From Malurus cyaneus samueli (lineage: Eukaryota > Chordata > Aves > Passeriformes > Maluridae): a stretch of DNA of 64,000 nt. The position numbers and the translations under genes were made by a program. Of this stretch, positions 23,701 through 35,500 are shown piece by piece. The stretch is from contig CM019216.1 in the NCBI GenBank assembly GCA_009741485.1, positions 28,909,741 through 28,973,740 of the forward strand, read 5' to 3'. The notes beneath the pieces are model-generated. The model was not told the origin of the DNA. It made no database searches and worked only from the letters and a program-made list of their open reading frames with translations. Positions within the stretch are counted from its first letter, which is position 1; every line of letters starts with the position of its first letter.

Positions 23701-26700
23701 GACATCTGCACTTTTGCTATGGACAGTGTGTTTTAAATGGGATAAAGCTCATCTCCTGGAGCTTTCTTATGTTCCAAACAGATCTAGAACTCTTGTATGA
23801 TCACTAATTCTTGTTCCTCAGGAGCTTCTTTCTGTTTCAATCTCCTCTTCCATTTTGCCTTTTCTAGTATAAATACATAATAGCTTCCCTAATCCTAAAG
23901 CTAAACCCTGCCAGAACACTTCTCCTTCTGGAAAGCGTGAGAAAATAGAAATCATACAAGAGATACACAGTTCTGTTGCTCACTGCAAAGCAGGAAGTCA
24001 GGGAGTGAGTAAAGACAGTAGCTAAGTGGACCTATGTGGTGAAACAGACTGACCACACACAGCTAATAGCAAGTCCAGAGTCAAAGTTGTGGCTTGGTTC
24101 TGTACAGAGTGGTTAAAAGGCATAGTAGCTAAATTTAGTGATGGAAAATATTTTCTGAGTTCTCTGAAAAATTAATTCTGTTTGCTACCACTAGAAATAG
24201 TTGATTAAATCAGAGAATATTTTAAGGATTTAAGTCATCAGAGTATTTACCCAGACATTTAAATCCAGTCCTGTTTAGTGAAGCATATGAGTATTTTAGT
24301 GTTTTGTGTCTACTATTTTTCATGCTGGCCATATGAGAAGTGGGCCTGGATGTCAACGCAAGAAGGAAGAAAGTTTCAGAATTTTCTGCTGTGGAAGCAG
24401 AGTGTCTGATGGGTTAATGCAAATAAAAATTGGACAAACTAAGAATGCTAGTCCCTCCAAAGTAAGCAATTAGTTCTGAGAGCAGAACTAAAGAAGTTTG
24501 CAATTTTTATAACTCGAACTCCTAATAAGGAAGAGGTTATGCCTGTTTGTATGGCTGATACAGAACGGCGATTCTGAGATCCACTTCAGTAAGAATAATA
24601 GTAAAGAAAGAAATAGCTAAGTAGAACTTCCAGTGCTCTGCCTCCTGAATATAGCCTCTCAAAAGAAAATCACAAAGGACTTCCTAAATGTTTTGGTGGG
24701 ATCTGACAGAATGACTGTGCTTGGCTTGTCCTAGGGAATTTTGTACATTTCCTCTCTAAAATTTTCCTTCTTTCAGTCTCCTGTACATAATCCAGTGAAA
24801 GCAATTCCTCCTGTGTACCACAGTTGACCTACAGCACCACTTCAGCTTGAGAGCACTGCAATAAAAACAGCTAAAGAATGTGCTGATGAGAACAGTTATT
24901 GAGAGAAGCGTCATGAGGTTTATAGCACCTTCTTAGTTTCCTGATGCCTAAAATCAGCTGAGCTAGCAAAGCAGAGAACTGCAGCTGGGAATCAAAACCA
25001 GCTTTCAAATGCAAGTGTTACTGATATTGTGGAGGAATACATTTGAAGAGAAAAGCAGGATATGCCTTGACAGCACCAAAAATCTGTTCATCATATTATT
25101 TGCCTAGACCTAAGCTTTCTGTGCTCCTGCCGGGAAGGATTTTAAGGGATTACAACAGCTAAAATATCAGGTGTGTGTATAAATCTCTATGCAGGTATAT
25201 TTCAGGCTCAGAAGAACTTCCTTTTAAAAACTCTCTATTGACTTCAATGTGAAATGGTTGAACTACTCGGATTCCAAGAAATTAAAGGCAATTTTGCAAT
25301 GAATCTGTGCCTCTGCAGTGAATTTATAACTCTGCACTGGACTTGCATGTACTTCTACTGTCAACATTTAAATAAGGTTTTGGAGCTCACTAAGATAACT
25401 CTGATCCCTCCACCCATGTTTTCTTTTCCGTATAACTTTCTAGTCAGTGTGTCAACAAGGCTTCCCAGTCATGATTCACAATGATGAAGAACCACTTATC
25501 TGACAAAGCTATTACATTTTACTCTTTCACACGGGTCAGAAAAACAGATTTCAGCTGTAAATTTCACTTTCTCACATGTCAGTGGTAAAATCACTTTGTC
25601 AGTAAAATAAAACACCTGCAAAAAGCTTTGAAGACTGTTATCTGTAATCTATACATTGGTGTAAATTAAACATCAATTATGCAAACGCTGTCTATTTAGG
25701 AATTTAATAACTTCTGCGCTACTGAGGGCACATATTTAAATTATGCAATTAATAGGTACAGTAAAAGGGAAGAAGAGGAATAAGGAAATTATCACAGTAA
25801 TCCCAAAGAATTTCTGGGATCTTTGAAAGAACTGCTAGGAACTTGTCCTCTTATCCCATGGTACATTTGAGGTATATTATTGTAACAGTTTCAATATAGC
25901 AAAGAAAAAACACATGGAGGAAAGAGAAAAAATATTTGTTATGTTCACTTTAGTCACATATGTAGTAGATCATGTAGGTAACTATGCTTTCCTGCTTCAC
26001 CTGAGTCAGGCCATCTGTGGGTCATCCAATAGCTGGTGGAGGTCAATGGTTATTTGATCAATGTCTTTGTTCTGTAATATTGTGTAGTTGTATAGGAAGT
26101 GTATTATATTCTTCTTCTATGCAAAAAGGGGCTGTGGGCACCTCTCTCAAGGATGATTTTCACTGATGAATGAGAAGATAAACATAACTGCAGTTGTGAA
26201 AGAAGATTGTTAATAAAAAGGCACACTAAGTAAATGCTAATATGTCAGCACTGTTTGCCTTGGCATAATGTTCTGAAGAGCATTCTTTGCACAGAATGCT
26301 TTCATTATTTTCCTACAAAAGCCATTTGTCACTCAGTAACAAATTAAGATCCCAATATTCAGTCTACTTTTTCTTTCTTCACTGCTCTTATTTTATAACT
26401 TGATGCAGAGGAATTTTCGAATCATAAAGAAAGGCGAGAGCTATTGCTTCATAGCCTTGAGTATCTAAAATAGCAACGATATTTGGATATGCTCTCATTA
26501 TTTTAAATCCCAGATGACAGCATTAGCTCATTTCTATTGTGAATTTCTTTGTTTGTGTTCCTAAGTATAAATGATGCGAAGTAGTACAACTACCAATAAT
26601 GGGATCATGCATTAGTTCACTGGCAAAAAAAATTGTAGGACTGCCTTACTGAGGCTAATATCTCTACTTTTTCCCTTGGACACCCTCCATTTAACAAAGG

Positions 26701-27138
26701 GCAGATCCTGTATTTATCTTTCTGACAGCCCTCAGCACGAAGCCCAATGTCTGCAGGAGCTGGCCTCTGCACTGGAGAGGCCTCTGGAGGTGGGTAGCCT
26801 CTCTGTTTCGAGAAGATTTGTTAATGTAATTCCTTTTCCACTTTAGCAAAACATTTCCCTGTGAGATGTTCAAAACACTCTTAAAAGGAGGTAGAAACTT
26901 TCTCTAAAACAGTAGGAAACTGCAGATAAAGGACTACACAGATTTTTTTAAAAATAAGCTATTTGGTTAAAGTGTTTTTCAAGATTCTGTCACAATGACA
27001 GAGAATATATGAATGGACATGGTGCAAAAGGTAGAACTTGAGAAGCAAAAGGCAAATCTTTCTTCACAGGAGGTTTTATCACTCCACTGGCCATCTGGTG
27101 AGCTCTCACCACTTCTAGGCAGTGCTGTGACATTATTC
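23701..27138. other. Unique AT-rich sequence with a POU/homeodomain motif cluster
   Basis: No gene or dispersed repeat recognised. At 25610-25760 there are two ATGCAA-type POU half-sites (25679 and 25743), the second fused to TTAAT, in a strongly AT-rich setting. This is noted as a possible conserved non-coding element. Confidence 0.5.
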
Positions 27139-27262
27139 AAAGAAACATGGAATTATCTAGGTTGAAAAAGGCTTTTAAGATCATTGTGTCCAAGCACACC
27201 ACTAAACCATGTCCCTAAGCACCACATCTACGTGACATTGAAACACTTTAGAAGAGCTTGTT
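27139..27262 (-). mobile_element. CR1 LINE fragment, 3' end, reverse orientation
   Basis: The plus strand reads AATTATCTAGGTTGAAAAAG, then TTAAGATCATTGTGTCCAAG, ACCACTAAACCATGTCCCTA, AGCACCACATCTACGTGACA. This is the reverse complement of a CR1 subfamily 3' end. The copy is short and 5'-truncated, and its terminal octamers are degraded. Confidence 0.88.
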
Positions 27263-28816
27263 AGGACTCCCAGTCTCATACACACTATACACTAAGCTAA
27301 GTATTGCATGATTTCATGGAAAAACACACACAATTCAACACAAAATAATATAAATTTGTGTTTTCAAGGTTTCAAAAGCATTAGCTGTATATTCCTTCCT
27401 CACAAATGCCAGCCAAGAATTGTCAAATGATGCATGTTGTCTCTGCTAATGATGTCACCAGTGTACATTTTTATGTGCATATATTAATAATTTTGTTCAT
27501 AAAGGGAATGTCAAGTAAAAAAATAGGTCAAGTTGCTTCATTAAAAACAACCCAAGATAAAACAAATGGGTACAGCAGATATTAAACAATGATTTTAAAA
27601 GAAGTTATCAGTCATTAATCAGTTTAGGTGGTTTTATCTGATTGCAGTGCCAGTTAATATGTCTACGTCTGGAACTCTTATAGCATAAAAAAGTGGAATG
27701 GGAAAGATGAATCATTTATATATGTCTAATTCCCAGCCAAACTTAATCCAAAATGCAGAAAGGAGGCAGATTTTACTGTGACCTGACTGCAAATGCACAT
27801 AAGCTGATTTCTTGGAAGTTCTTTTCAATTTTCTTTTTGGTATGAATCAGAGAAGAGTTGGATGAAAAAAGAGAAAACTCTGAACTGCAATTTTTGACTA
27901 ATTTCTTTTGCTTCATCTGTGTTTTACTGTTCAGTGGCACACTGTCTCTTTCAGAAATTTTGTAAGCTCCCAATAATTTTTTCTCTAAGATTTGGCAAAT
28001 GTAGCCATATCTGGTCTTCCAGATGGGTTGCCTATACTGTCAAATTAAATGACTTTAGAATGTGGAAATTTGTAGCTAATGATGATCTAGACAGGAATGT
28101 GGGAGAAGAAAGGACTTCGAAGATCAAATTCATTGTGCTGCCACTGCAAGCAGCTATGGTGTTTTGTCTAGATGCTACTGTCCCTCTTTCCAATCAGCAA
28201 AACTGGAAGTGTTCCCAAAATACCAGAAAACACGAAGTTGACAGTAGGCTCTGCCAAACCAGTAGCAGCTCAGGCACTACCAGAGTCCTGCAAGCAGAGA
28301 GATGTTGGTGCCCCTGTCTGGTGGAGTGTGAATCCTGTTTAACGTAAAAGAAAAGATAAAAATATAAATGTAAAAATATCCTGGTTTGAGCCCAAGCCGA
28401 CCTGAGAACCGATCTGATTATGGGTACATGATAAGCAAGATCCATTGATATGGCACTGGAGCGATTTCTAACCATCAATAGATGATGTAAGTCTTGACTA
28501 GGTGAAACTCTGAAACTATTAATACTTTTTACTAAATTTAAGCATGCTGTAGTGGGATTAAAGAGGCTTAACACTGCATCTACTCAGCATCAAGGCAACG
28601 ATGACCCAGATTACTGAGTGAAGAAGGTACATGAGAATCAAGCTTTCCAAAGCATCTGCAATGAAACACTTCACTCACAAGAGTGGGCCCCAAATAACTT
28701 GGGGGACCCCAATTTCTTTTGTGAAAGTGACATATACCATGATCCCAGACACCTGGGATTTGTGGTAAATTTTTAAAAAACAATATTCTGAGCAACCAAA
28801 TGTATTTTACTAGCCT
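27263..28816. other. Unique sequence with an unsupported 142-codon frame
   Basis: The plus-strand frame at 27919-28347 is open for 142 codons but shows no domain. An overlapping minus-strand frame (28194-28574, 126 codons) is open across part of the same DNA. I do not support either as a gene. No dispersed repeat recognised. Confidence 0.5.
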
Positions 28817-28900
28817 TTGAGCAGGGCTTTTGATTAGAGGAGTTCTAGAAGCCCATTTCCATCACAACACTTCTCTGATCCTGTGATTCTATTATTATGA
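28817..28900 (+). mobile_element. CR1 LINE fragment, extreme 3' end, diverged
   Basis: GAGCAGGGCTTTTGATTAGA, GGAGTTCTAGAAGCCCATTT, then CTGTGATTCTATTATTATG. This matches the order of a CR1 3' end (GAGCAGGGG..TTGGA..AGATGA, TCTAGAGGTCCCTTCC, TGTGATTCTATGATTCTATG) with many substitutions. It is old and short. Confidence 0.7.
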
Positions 28901-31900
28901 TTTATTGGGATAAATTATAATTACGTATGTTGATAATTATTATTAAGGAGGTATATGCAAACTTTTAGTACTCAGTGGTGTACAGATGAGTGGGGGTGCA
29001 GGTACAGATTTGTTGTGCATAGACCCCTGAAGGGACACTGCTTCCCTTCAGTGGCATTCTTGAAACACAAACGTGGATATTGCCATGAAATAGTGGGTTA
29101 CCAAAAGGGCTGATGAGGATGATGAGATAGACATGGGGGTGGGAAATAAAAGGCTCTCCCTTTTCTGACGTTTTGGGAGGAGCTTTGCCCTGCAGTTTGC
29201 AGGCCAAGGGAGACTGAGTGCCTTGCAGATGAGACAGTGTCCCCTGTGTCATGCCAGCTTCCCCATCCTCATCCGGCGTGATTCCCTCCTTCACGCTCAG
29301 TATGTGATGGGGATGGAAACAATGAGACAATACATAAATGCCAGAAGAGTTTTTGTCCAAACCTAAATAAAAATTGACTTAATCTGTCTCCTGACTGTAT
29401 TTCATTATAATTAAGCTGTATTGAGAATTCAAAATGTTCAGCAATGTCAACATTTAATTACTATTTAGTGGGAGTGAAACTATGCATGAAAAAGGCACAA
29501 TTTTCAGGGAAAGTCAGCCTTTGGATGGTGTGCTAAGGAATGGGTGATGTTAAGCATTTACTCTGTGGAAAGAGAAATTCATTACAGAATGGAAAATAGA
29601 GCATATTTTAAGAATGTGCAGAGGTATACCACTAAGTAGAAAGATACACTGAAAGCAATAATTATACTGAGCTCATTTCTAACCACAAGTACGAACTTTC
29701 TCCAAAACACTGCAATGGCTACAAACTCCCTAAACCCCAGAATTTCCTTTTTTTTTGTTTAGCAAATCACTGTGAAATCTACTGCTTCATGTGCCCTTCA
29801 TGCTTTTCTAATGCTTTGTCCTCTTAGGAAATAACTTCTTCATCATCCCTACTGAGTTACAAGAGTAACTACAGCCTGAAACAGAAGAAACTAAAACATC
29901 AGCCCTTTGGAAAATCAGGAAACTTCTCAATCAACAAGTAAGGATGCTCTGTGTGCACCACCAATACACATCAAGAGTTTTGATGAGACGTATTTTGATA
30001 ATTTATGTCAGAATTTTGCATCCCAGATAACCAAGCTTTCAAATGTTCACTCTTCACTTCTCTTCAGACAACTTTTAACTTCCAAGTATCCATTGTTGAA
30101 GGAAGAGCTCATGGTTCAGGACCACGTGAGGAATCCTGTAGCTGGATTCAAATACATCACTTTACCAGTTGTCTTCTTATCCTGCTAATTAATAAAGTAC
30201 CTTTCTGTTTCAATTTTATTTTAATATGAGAAAGAAAATCTGCCACTTTAAATAATTTAAGTAAGGGTAAAATAGATGCTACCTAGTAGAATTTGAGTCA
30301 GAAATGGGCATGTGCATTGAATCTGCATTCCAAGAACATATAATTTTAAAATGTACAAGTCCTCTAATCTCAGAATCCTGTCATGAAGGGTTCAAAAGAT
30401 TTTGAATTTTCTTTATGTATTGTTCAGTAATTGATTCAGGGTGCTATTTTATTGCTGCAGCTTGTATGCAAAAACAAAAAAGAAAATGCAGATGTTCTGA
30501 AGTTAGTAAAAATATTAGGAAAACATTGCTTTCAGCTCAAGGATTAAATGTGTTGATAACTTTATGTCAAAGAATTCCCATTACTTTTGGCTTCTCTGAA
30601 CCCTTATCTAGGCTAGTTCAGGCCAACAGGTCTTGTAGTTTTCATTAAGTGTCATTATGAAAGTACTTTTTGGACATATTTTCTATGATCAGGGGGTACA
30701 GTGCACTCTGTTGTGTATGGTGGCCTTTGCTTTAAACGATGTATCACATTTCAGTATTTCTGTATAAAAATCACACACAAACAACATTTCTGAACCACTT
30801 CCATCTGTGCCTGCAGGACAAACTCACACCAACAGCCCATGCCCATGGCCAGAGACTCCTGGGCTTTCCAGAGCTGCTGTGCCTTTTCAGTTCTCAGCTA
30901 CAAAGAAGACTGACCCAGCTTTTTGTCTTGGCCAAACCACGCCATGCAACAGTGAGTTTATCTGTTACTGAAGATAGAACCAAATTTACCCAAACAGAAA
31001 GTGAATTGATGGATCCAGATTCACTCTGTATTTTCAATATGATTCTTCTCACTTTGATTTTTGTTTGATAAAAATAGGTGTTACCGGCCTGGGGCTTAAC
31101 AAATTAAGTTGTAAAGATATGGATAATAATCAAACAATATATATTTACAGTGAGAAGAATAAAACTTTATTTTACAATAAATAGCTACTAGAAAAATAAT
31201 TATCATTCCTTTTTTTCTGTATAAATAGCACCTCTCAGATTTTTCTTAGCTCCCTGAACCTACTTTCCTAGAATCTTAGCCAGCTTATAGTAACATAAAC
31301 ACAATTTATCCTGTTCTGCCTCAAAGTGGGCACTGTAAAGAGCTCTTTTAAATGCTCCAAACTTATCCGCCTAAAAATAGTTTGAAACCAAAAAGAAATC
31401 CTTCACAGAAATTAAAAGAAAATAAGTTATTAGGCCTTGATGCCAACAAAGCTAACAACTACACAGACTTTCATTTTGTCACTGGGCTTTGCACCCAGCC
31501 TTTGGGACTACAAACAGCAACAAACTAAAGCAAAACTTTACCTCTCACAAGAGTTTCATTAATGCTTCCTCTTAACTTCTTAAAATTAAAATTACTATTA
31601 AAATTACTAAGTACTATAATGCTTGCTATTTTGCTTAATCAGAATCTCATCATGAGAGTTTTGAGTTAGGAAAAATGATGTTTTATTTACTTTGAAATAT
31701 TAAAATGTTTTCTATTGAATCTTTAAAAAAAGTTAGAAACATTGAAGTATTGTGGTACAAAAGATAATGCTCAGAAAGCTTGATTTTAAAATTACATGAC
31801 AAAATAAACCAATATATCTGTCATAAGCTTGATTTAATCAAATTTATTCTTCAGGGTTTTGGGTTTTTTTCAGTGTTGTGGTAAGTTGTTAGAGTGCTGT

Positions 31901-34788
31901 CTTTGCTTTTGAGAATAATGTACATGTGGACTGCTAGAAAAGAAAAATGGTAGGGGCCTTTCAGTTTTGGTGAGACAATATTCAGATGTCATGAAGCTTT
32001 GCCAGATGAAATTGCTGAGCATGGCATATCGGTTTCCTGCAATTAGTGAGTTGTCTGTCAGAGATGCTGCAAGAGCATCTTCACCTCCTAAAACACTCTG
32101 GTCAGTCATTTCCTCTGGTTTTAATCAAGTTTATTAAAACAGAGCAAAATTTGGACAATCTGCTGTGGATTATACACCAAGAAATGTAAAAGTAAAAGAG
32201 ATTTGGCCTAGTATATTTAGAATATATCCTATTTCCTATCTCTTTTATATCCTGTCTCAGCTAGGAGAATATGGAACTTTGAGTTCTCTTGCAAGATACC
32301 TTACGTATATTTGAATGATGATTTTCTTTTCAATGGATGGTTTCATATATTAAAGCACCACACATATTATTTAGATCACAGCATGAAAATAAATTCAGAA
32401 GCAAACTTCAAGGTCAACAAATTAGCATTTCAGGAATCCTGTCTTAGCCATAGCAATGACATAAAAAAGAGCAAGAGATCAGCCATGACAAAGGAAGGGT
32501 GAATCAGTGGTTCCTAAGTTAATCAAAGCTAAACAATGAGAATTAAAGGAACCAGATGTACAATTTTATTTTCTATATTAGGAAAACATCAGTCTTATAG
32601 TTCCTATAGAGACCATCAAATGTTGATAATTATAGAGTTAAAAAGCTAAACAGTGAGAATGGTAACTTTTAGTGGAAACACATTAAATTTTCTCTCTTAT
32701 TACCTTAGACTGACAACTCTTTTTCTCTTGTGGAATCTGTAACTCTAGACCAAATGTTATTTGTTTTTGTCAAACCAAAGCCATATAATGTATGAAGACA
32801 GTTTAAATCCAGATGACCTAAATCATACTAGGATGCAAGTGGCATACTGCTGGGATTTGTCCTCTGATACTCTCTGATTTTCTGCCCAGTTCCTGTTGTT
32901 TCTAAGTGCCTAAATTTTGTTCTTCTAGAAGTGAAAAACAGACCCATACCTCTCTCATGATCTAAGCAGGTGACAGAGGCCTGTGAATGGCCTCAAAATC
33001 TAAAAAAGGCAAAACAGAAATAACAAAGGATGTGCCTAAACATACCTTAATAGTTGTTTTTCAGTCAAAAAGGATGGAAGAGAGTAGGATAGGGAAAAAA
33101 AGGAGAGAACTATATTCTGGTTTCAACTGATAACACCGAAGTTTTGCTTTTCAACTTGACTTCAGTGTGTCTTCCTAGTACCAGTGAACAAACCTTCTTC
33201 AGCTTTAGTTTTCACTGCCTGTTTTTGCTCCTATTTCTCTTGTTGGTATTCAGTGGTGTTTTTTAAGTGCTTTGAATTTAACAAGATCTACAGAGCAGCT
33301 AAATATACAAGTGTAGTAATTAGCCTAAGTGCCAACTAATTACAACCAACTAATTAATTAAAAAAAGTTATTACAAAAGTTATCTGATATTAAAGAGACT
33401 GTAAGGAAGTAAGCTTTACATTTGACATCGATTATAACAGGATTTGAAAAGTTTTTCCTTCTAAGGGGAATAGGTGTCAGAAGTTATTTAGTTACTGTAT
33501 AATGAATTTAAACTAAGAATTGCCTAATTTGTCGGAAGCAGAGAGCCCCGTGAATAATAATTTCAATAGAAAATCAGAAATCCAGTAACTGTTTGGAAGC
33601 ATGGTTTTAAATAAGCCTTTGTGAGATGACAAGAAAGGAATATTTCACTCATTTAAAGTGAGATGTTGGCTTGCTTGAGAATGACATGGAACACTAAAAC
33701 CTCCTGAAATATATCTGCACAGCTCCTGGATCTGCTGTATTACAGAAAATATTTTTATTAGCACTCATCACACAAAATATACCTTGTCCTGTCAGGAAAT
33801 TAAACCAAATTACATGATAGAGCTTTTTATTTTTACATTGGCACAAGTTCTGCCTGAAGTCTGATTAATTTTGAGTGTAGCAACTTGCAAACATATGGCC
33901 CTTTCACCAAAGTAGACACAAGGATGTTTTTAGAACCTTAATATTCCAGAAGCAAGGAGAATATTCTTTGGAATATGTATAGAGCAGAAAATCCAGCATT
34001 TCTACTTCAAACAGTTCTGTCAAGCAAGATGATATTCTTGCCAAAGCAACATCTAAGCTTTTATAAGCACCACCGCAGAATTTTCACTGATTTATACAAA
34101 TGTTGTGTTGTTTATTTGTGTCCTGGTGAACTAGCCAGGTCAATTTGGAAATCAGAAACATTCCCCATCATGTGGACAGAAGGACCCTACTTCTGCCTGC
34201 TCTGCTCTCAGGAAGCTTTGCTCCATCTTTAGGCTGTAGAATTGGCTTGTGCCTTTCTTTGACTCTCCCTGTTAATCCAGCCAGCTCGGTTAAACATTTA
34301 CTTATGCCCTAAAAATGCTCAGTATGAGAGAAACCTGCAGCAAAGACCCTGCAATCCACTGCCAGGATTCTGCAAGGAGTTAAGAGCTGACGGTGAGGGC
34401 TTGTCTGCTTCCAGAGCCAGGAGCAAAATCTTTGCCACTGGAAATAAGAAAATGCATCAACATCTTAAATTATCTTCCAAAAGAAGTGCCTTGCCATGGG
34501 GAGGTACACTGAATGCCAGACACTGTAACACTAAAATCTGAAGCAATTTCATTATTGATCTTTCAAGAAGGAAAAATCCTATATTCCATCCTGTTTCAGG
34601 AGTCCCTCTAAAAGACTTAAAGAAAATGTGGAACCGGGAGTGTTGGTTGATTGCAACCACATCTTTTGTTCTCATGTATTTTGTCATGGTCTCTGCCCTG
34701 ATAAAACTTGCAATAACCATCCTGCTGGGAGCTCGGGTAACTCATTGTCTCCTCTACTACAAAATTAACTGGACTTCTTATTCCTGTC
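28901..34788. other. Unique AT-rich sequence with TAATTA cluster
   Basis: No gene or dispersed repeat recognised. The plus-strand frames at 29907-30188 and 30739-31068 have no recognisable domain. A TAATTA cluster with a 14-bp direct repeat is at 33317-33360. A box-C-like ATGATGA near 29120 is followed by CTGA, but no terminal stem supports a snoRNA. Confidence 0.5.
33317..33360. promoter_or_regulatory. Possible homeodomain-type site cluster
   Basis: Four TAATTA cores lie within 44 bases (33317, 33337, 33351 and 33355). The middle part is a 14-bp direct repeat starting CCAACTAATTA. TAATTA is the core bound by many Antp/LIM-class homeodomain proteins. In AT-rich DNA such cores also arise by chance, and function is not shown. 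Confidence 0.2.
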
Positions 34789-34816
34789 TTTTTTTTTTTT
34801 TTTTTTTTTTTTTTTT
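34789..34816. repeat. Poly-T run, 28 bases
   Basis: Twenty-eight consecutive T. It could be the reverse complement of a poly-A tail, but no recognisable processed gene or A-tailed element lies on the minus strand to its right. I treat it as a homopolymer microsatellite. Confidence 0.95.
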
Positions 34817-35477
34817 CACTAACTGGGCTTTCGATACGAAAGTTTCAGCTATTATATCCTTGTGCCTACGGCAATTTTCTTTTCTCTTCAGTTTTTTTTT
34901 CAGTCCGGTAGAACTGTTCCCAGGCTCCTTAGAAGCTGAAGGTTCCACAGATATTCCCAGTAATCTGCATCACAGAAGGCAGCAACATGCTGCTCTTGAG
35001 CATGGATACAGCCATTCATTCCTTCTGACTGGTCACAGTGGAGAATGACACTATTTTCTTTTTTTATATCTGGCAACACTTGAAGAAATGTATGTTGAAA
35101 ACTGCTTATGGGAAACACCTTGAAATGCAAATGCAGCAGGAATTCTAAACCAGAGAAAAACCAAACGATCCAATAAATAGTGTTTCCCATTTTAGAGTGT
35201 TACTAAAATATATTCTTTTTACTGTGTAGCTTTATTCAGACCTCTGTCTTTCGAAGAGCACTTTAGCAATAAAATTTGCAAAGATAATTTGCTAGCGCAT
35301 TCCTTATTTAGAACAAGTTCTTCCCAACAGCTGTTAAGCAATTCACCACTGGACAGACAAGCAGATATTCTGAACTCAGTTACCATAACTATCACTCCCC
35401 ATTCTCTAGTTTATGGAAAGTCTTTGCCTCATCTTCTGTATTAGCTCAGGTTTTAGAACTTCTAGATGTTTTTAGAA

Positions 35478-35500
35478 CATCTAACTATAGAAGTTAGATG
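35478..35500. repeat. 9-bp inverted repeat, 5-nt loop
   Basis: CATCTAACT at 35478-35486 pairs exactly with AGTTAGATG at 35492-35500 across ATAGA. Neighbouring sequence repeats related words (TTAGAACTTCTAGATG, GGTTAGATTG), suggesting small local duplications. Confidence 0.8.

Noticed and set aside
27919..28347. 142-codon plus-strand frame
   Set aside because: No recognisable domain, and a minus-strand frame overlaps it. No promoter or splice signals support it.
29110..29170. Possible C/D box snoRNA (ATGATGA ... CTGA)
   Set aside because: No terminal stem and no internal C'/D' boxes. The two short boxes occur often by chance.
34626..34816. T28 run as the tail of a reverse-oriented retroposed gene
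   Set aside because: No coding or repeat sequence recognisable on the minus strand next to the run, and no target-site duplication seen.
34900..35190. 96-codon minus-strand frame with a signal-peptide-like N-terminus
   Set aside because: The hydrophobic start is short and interrupted, and the remainder has no cysteine pattern or domain.
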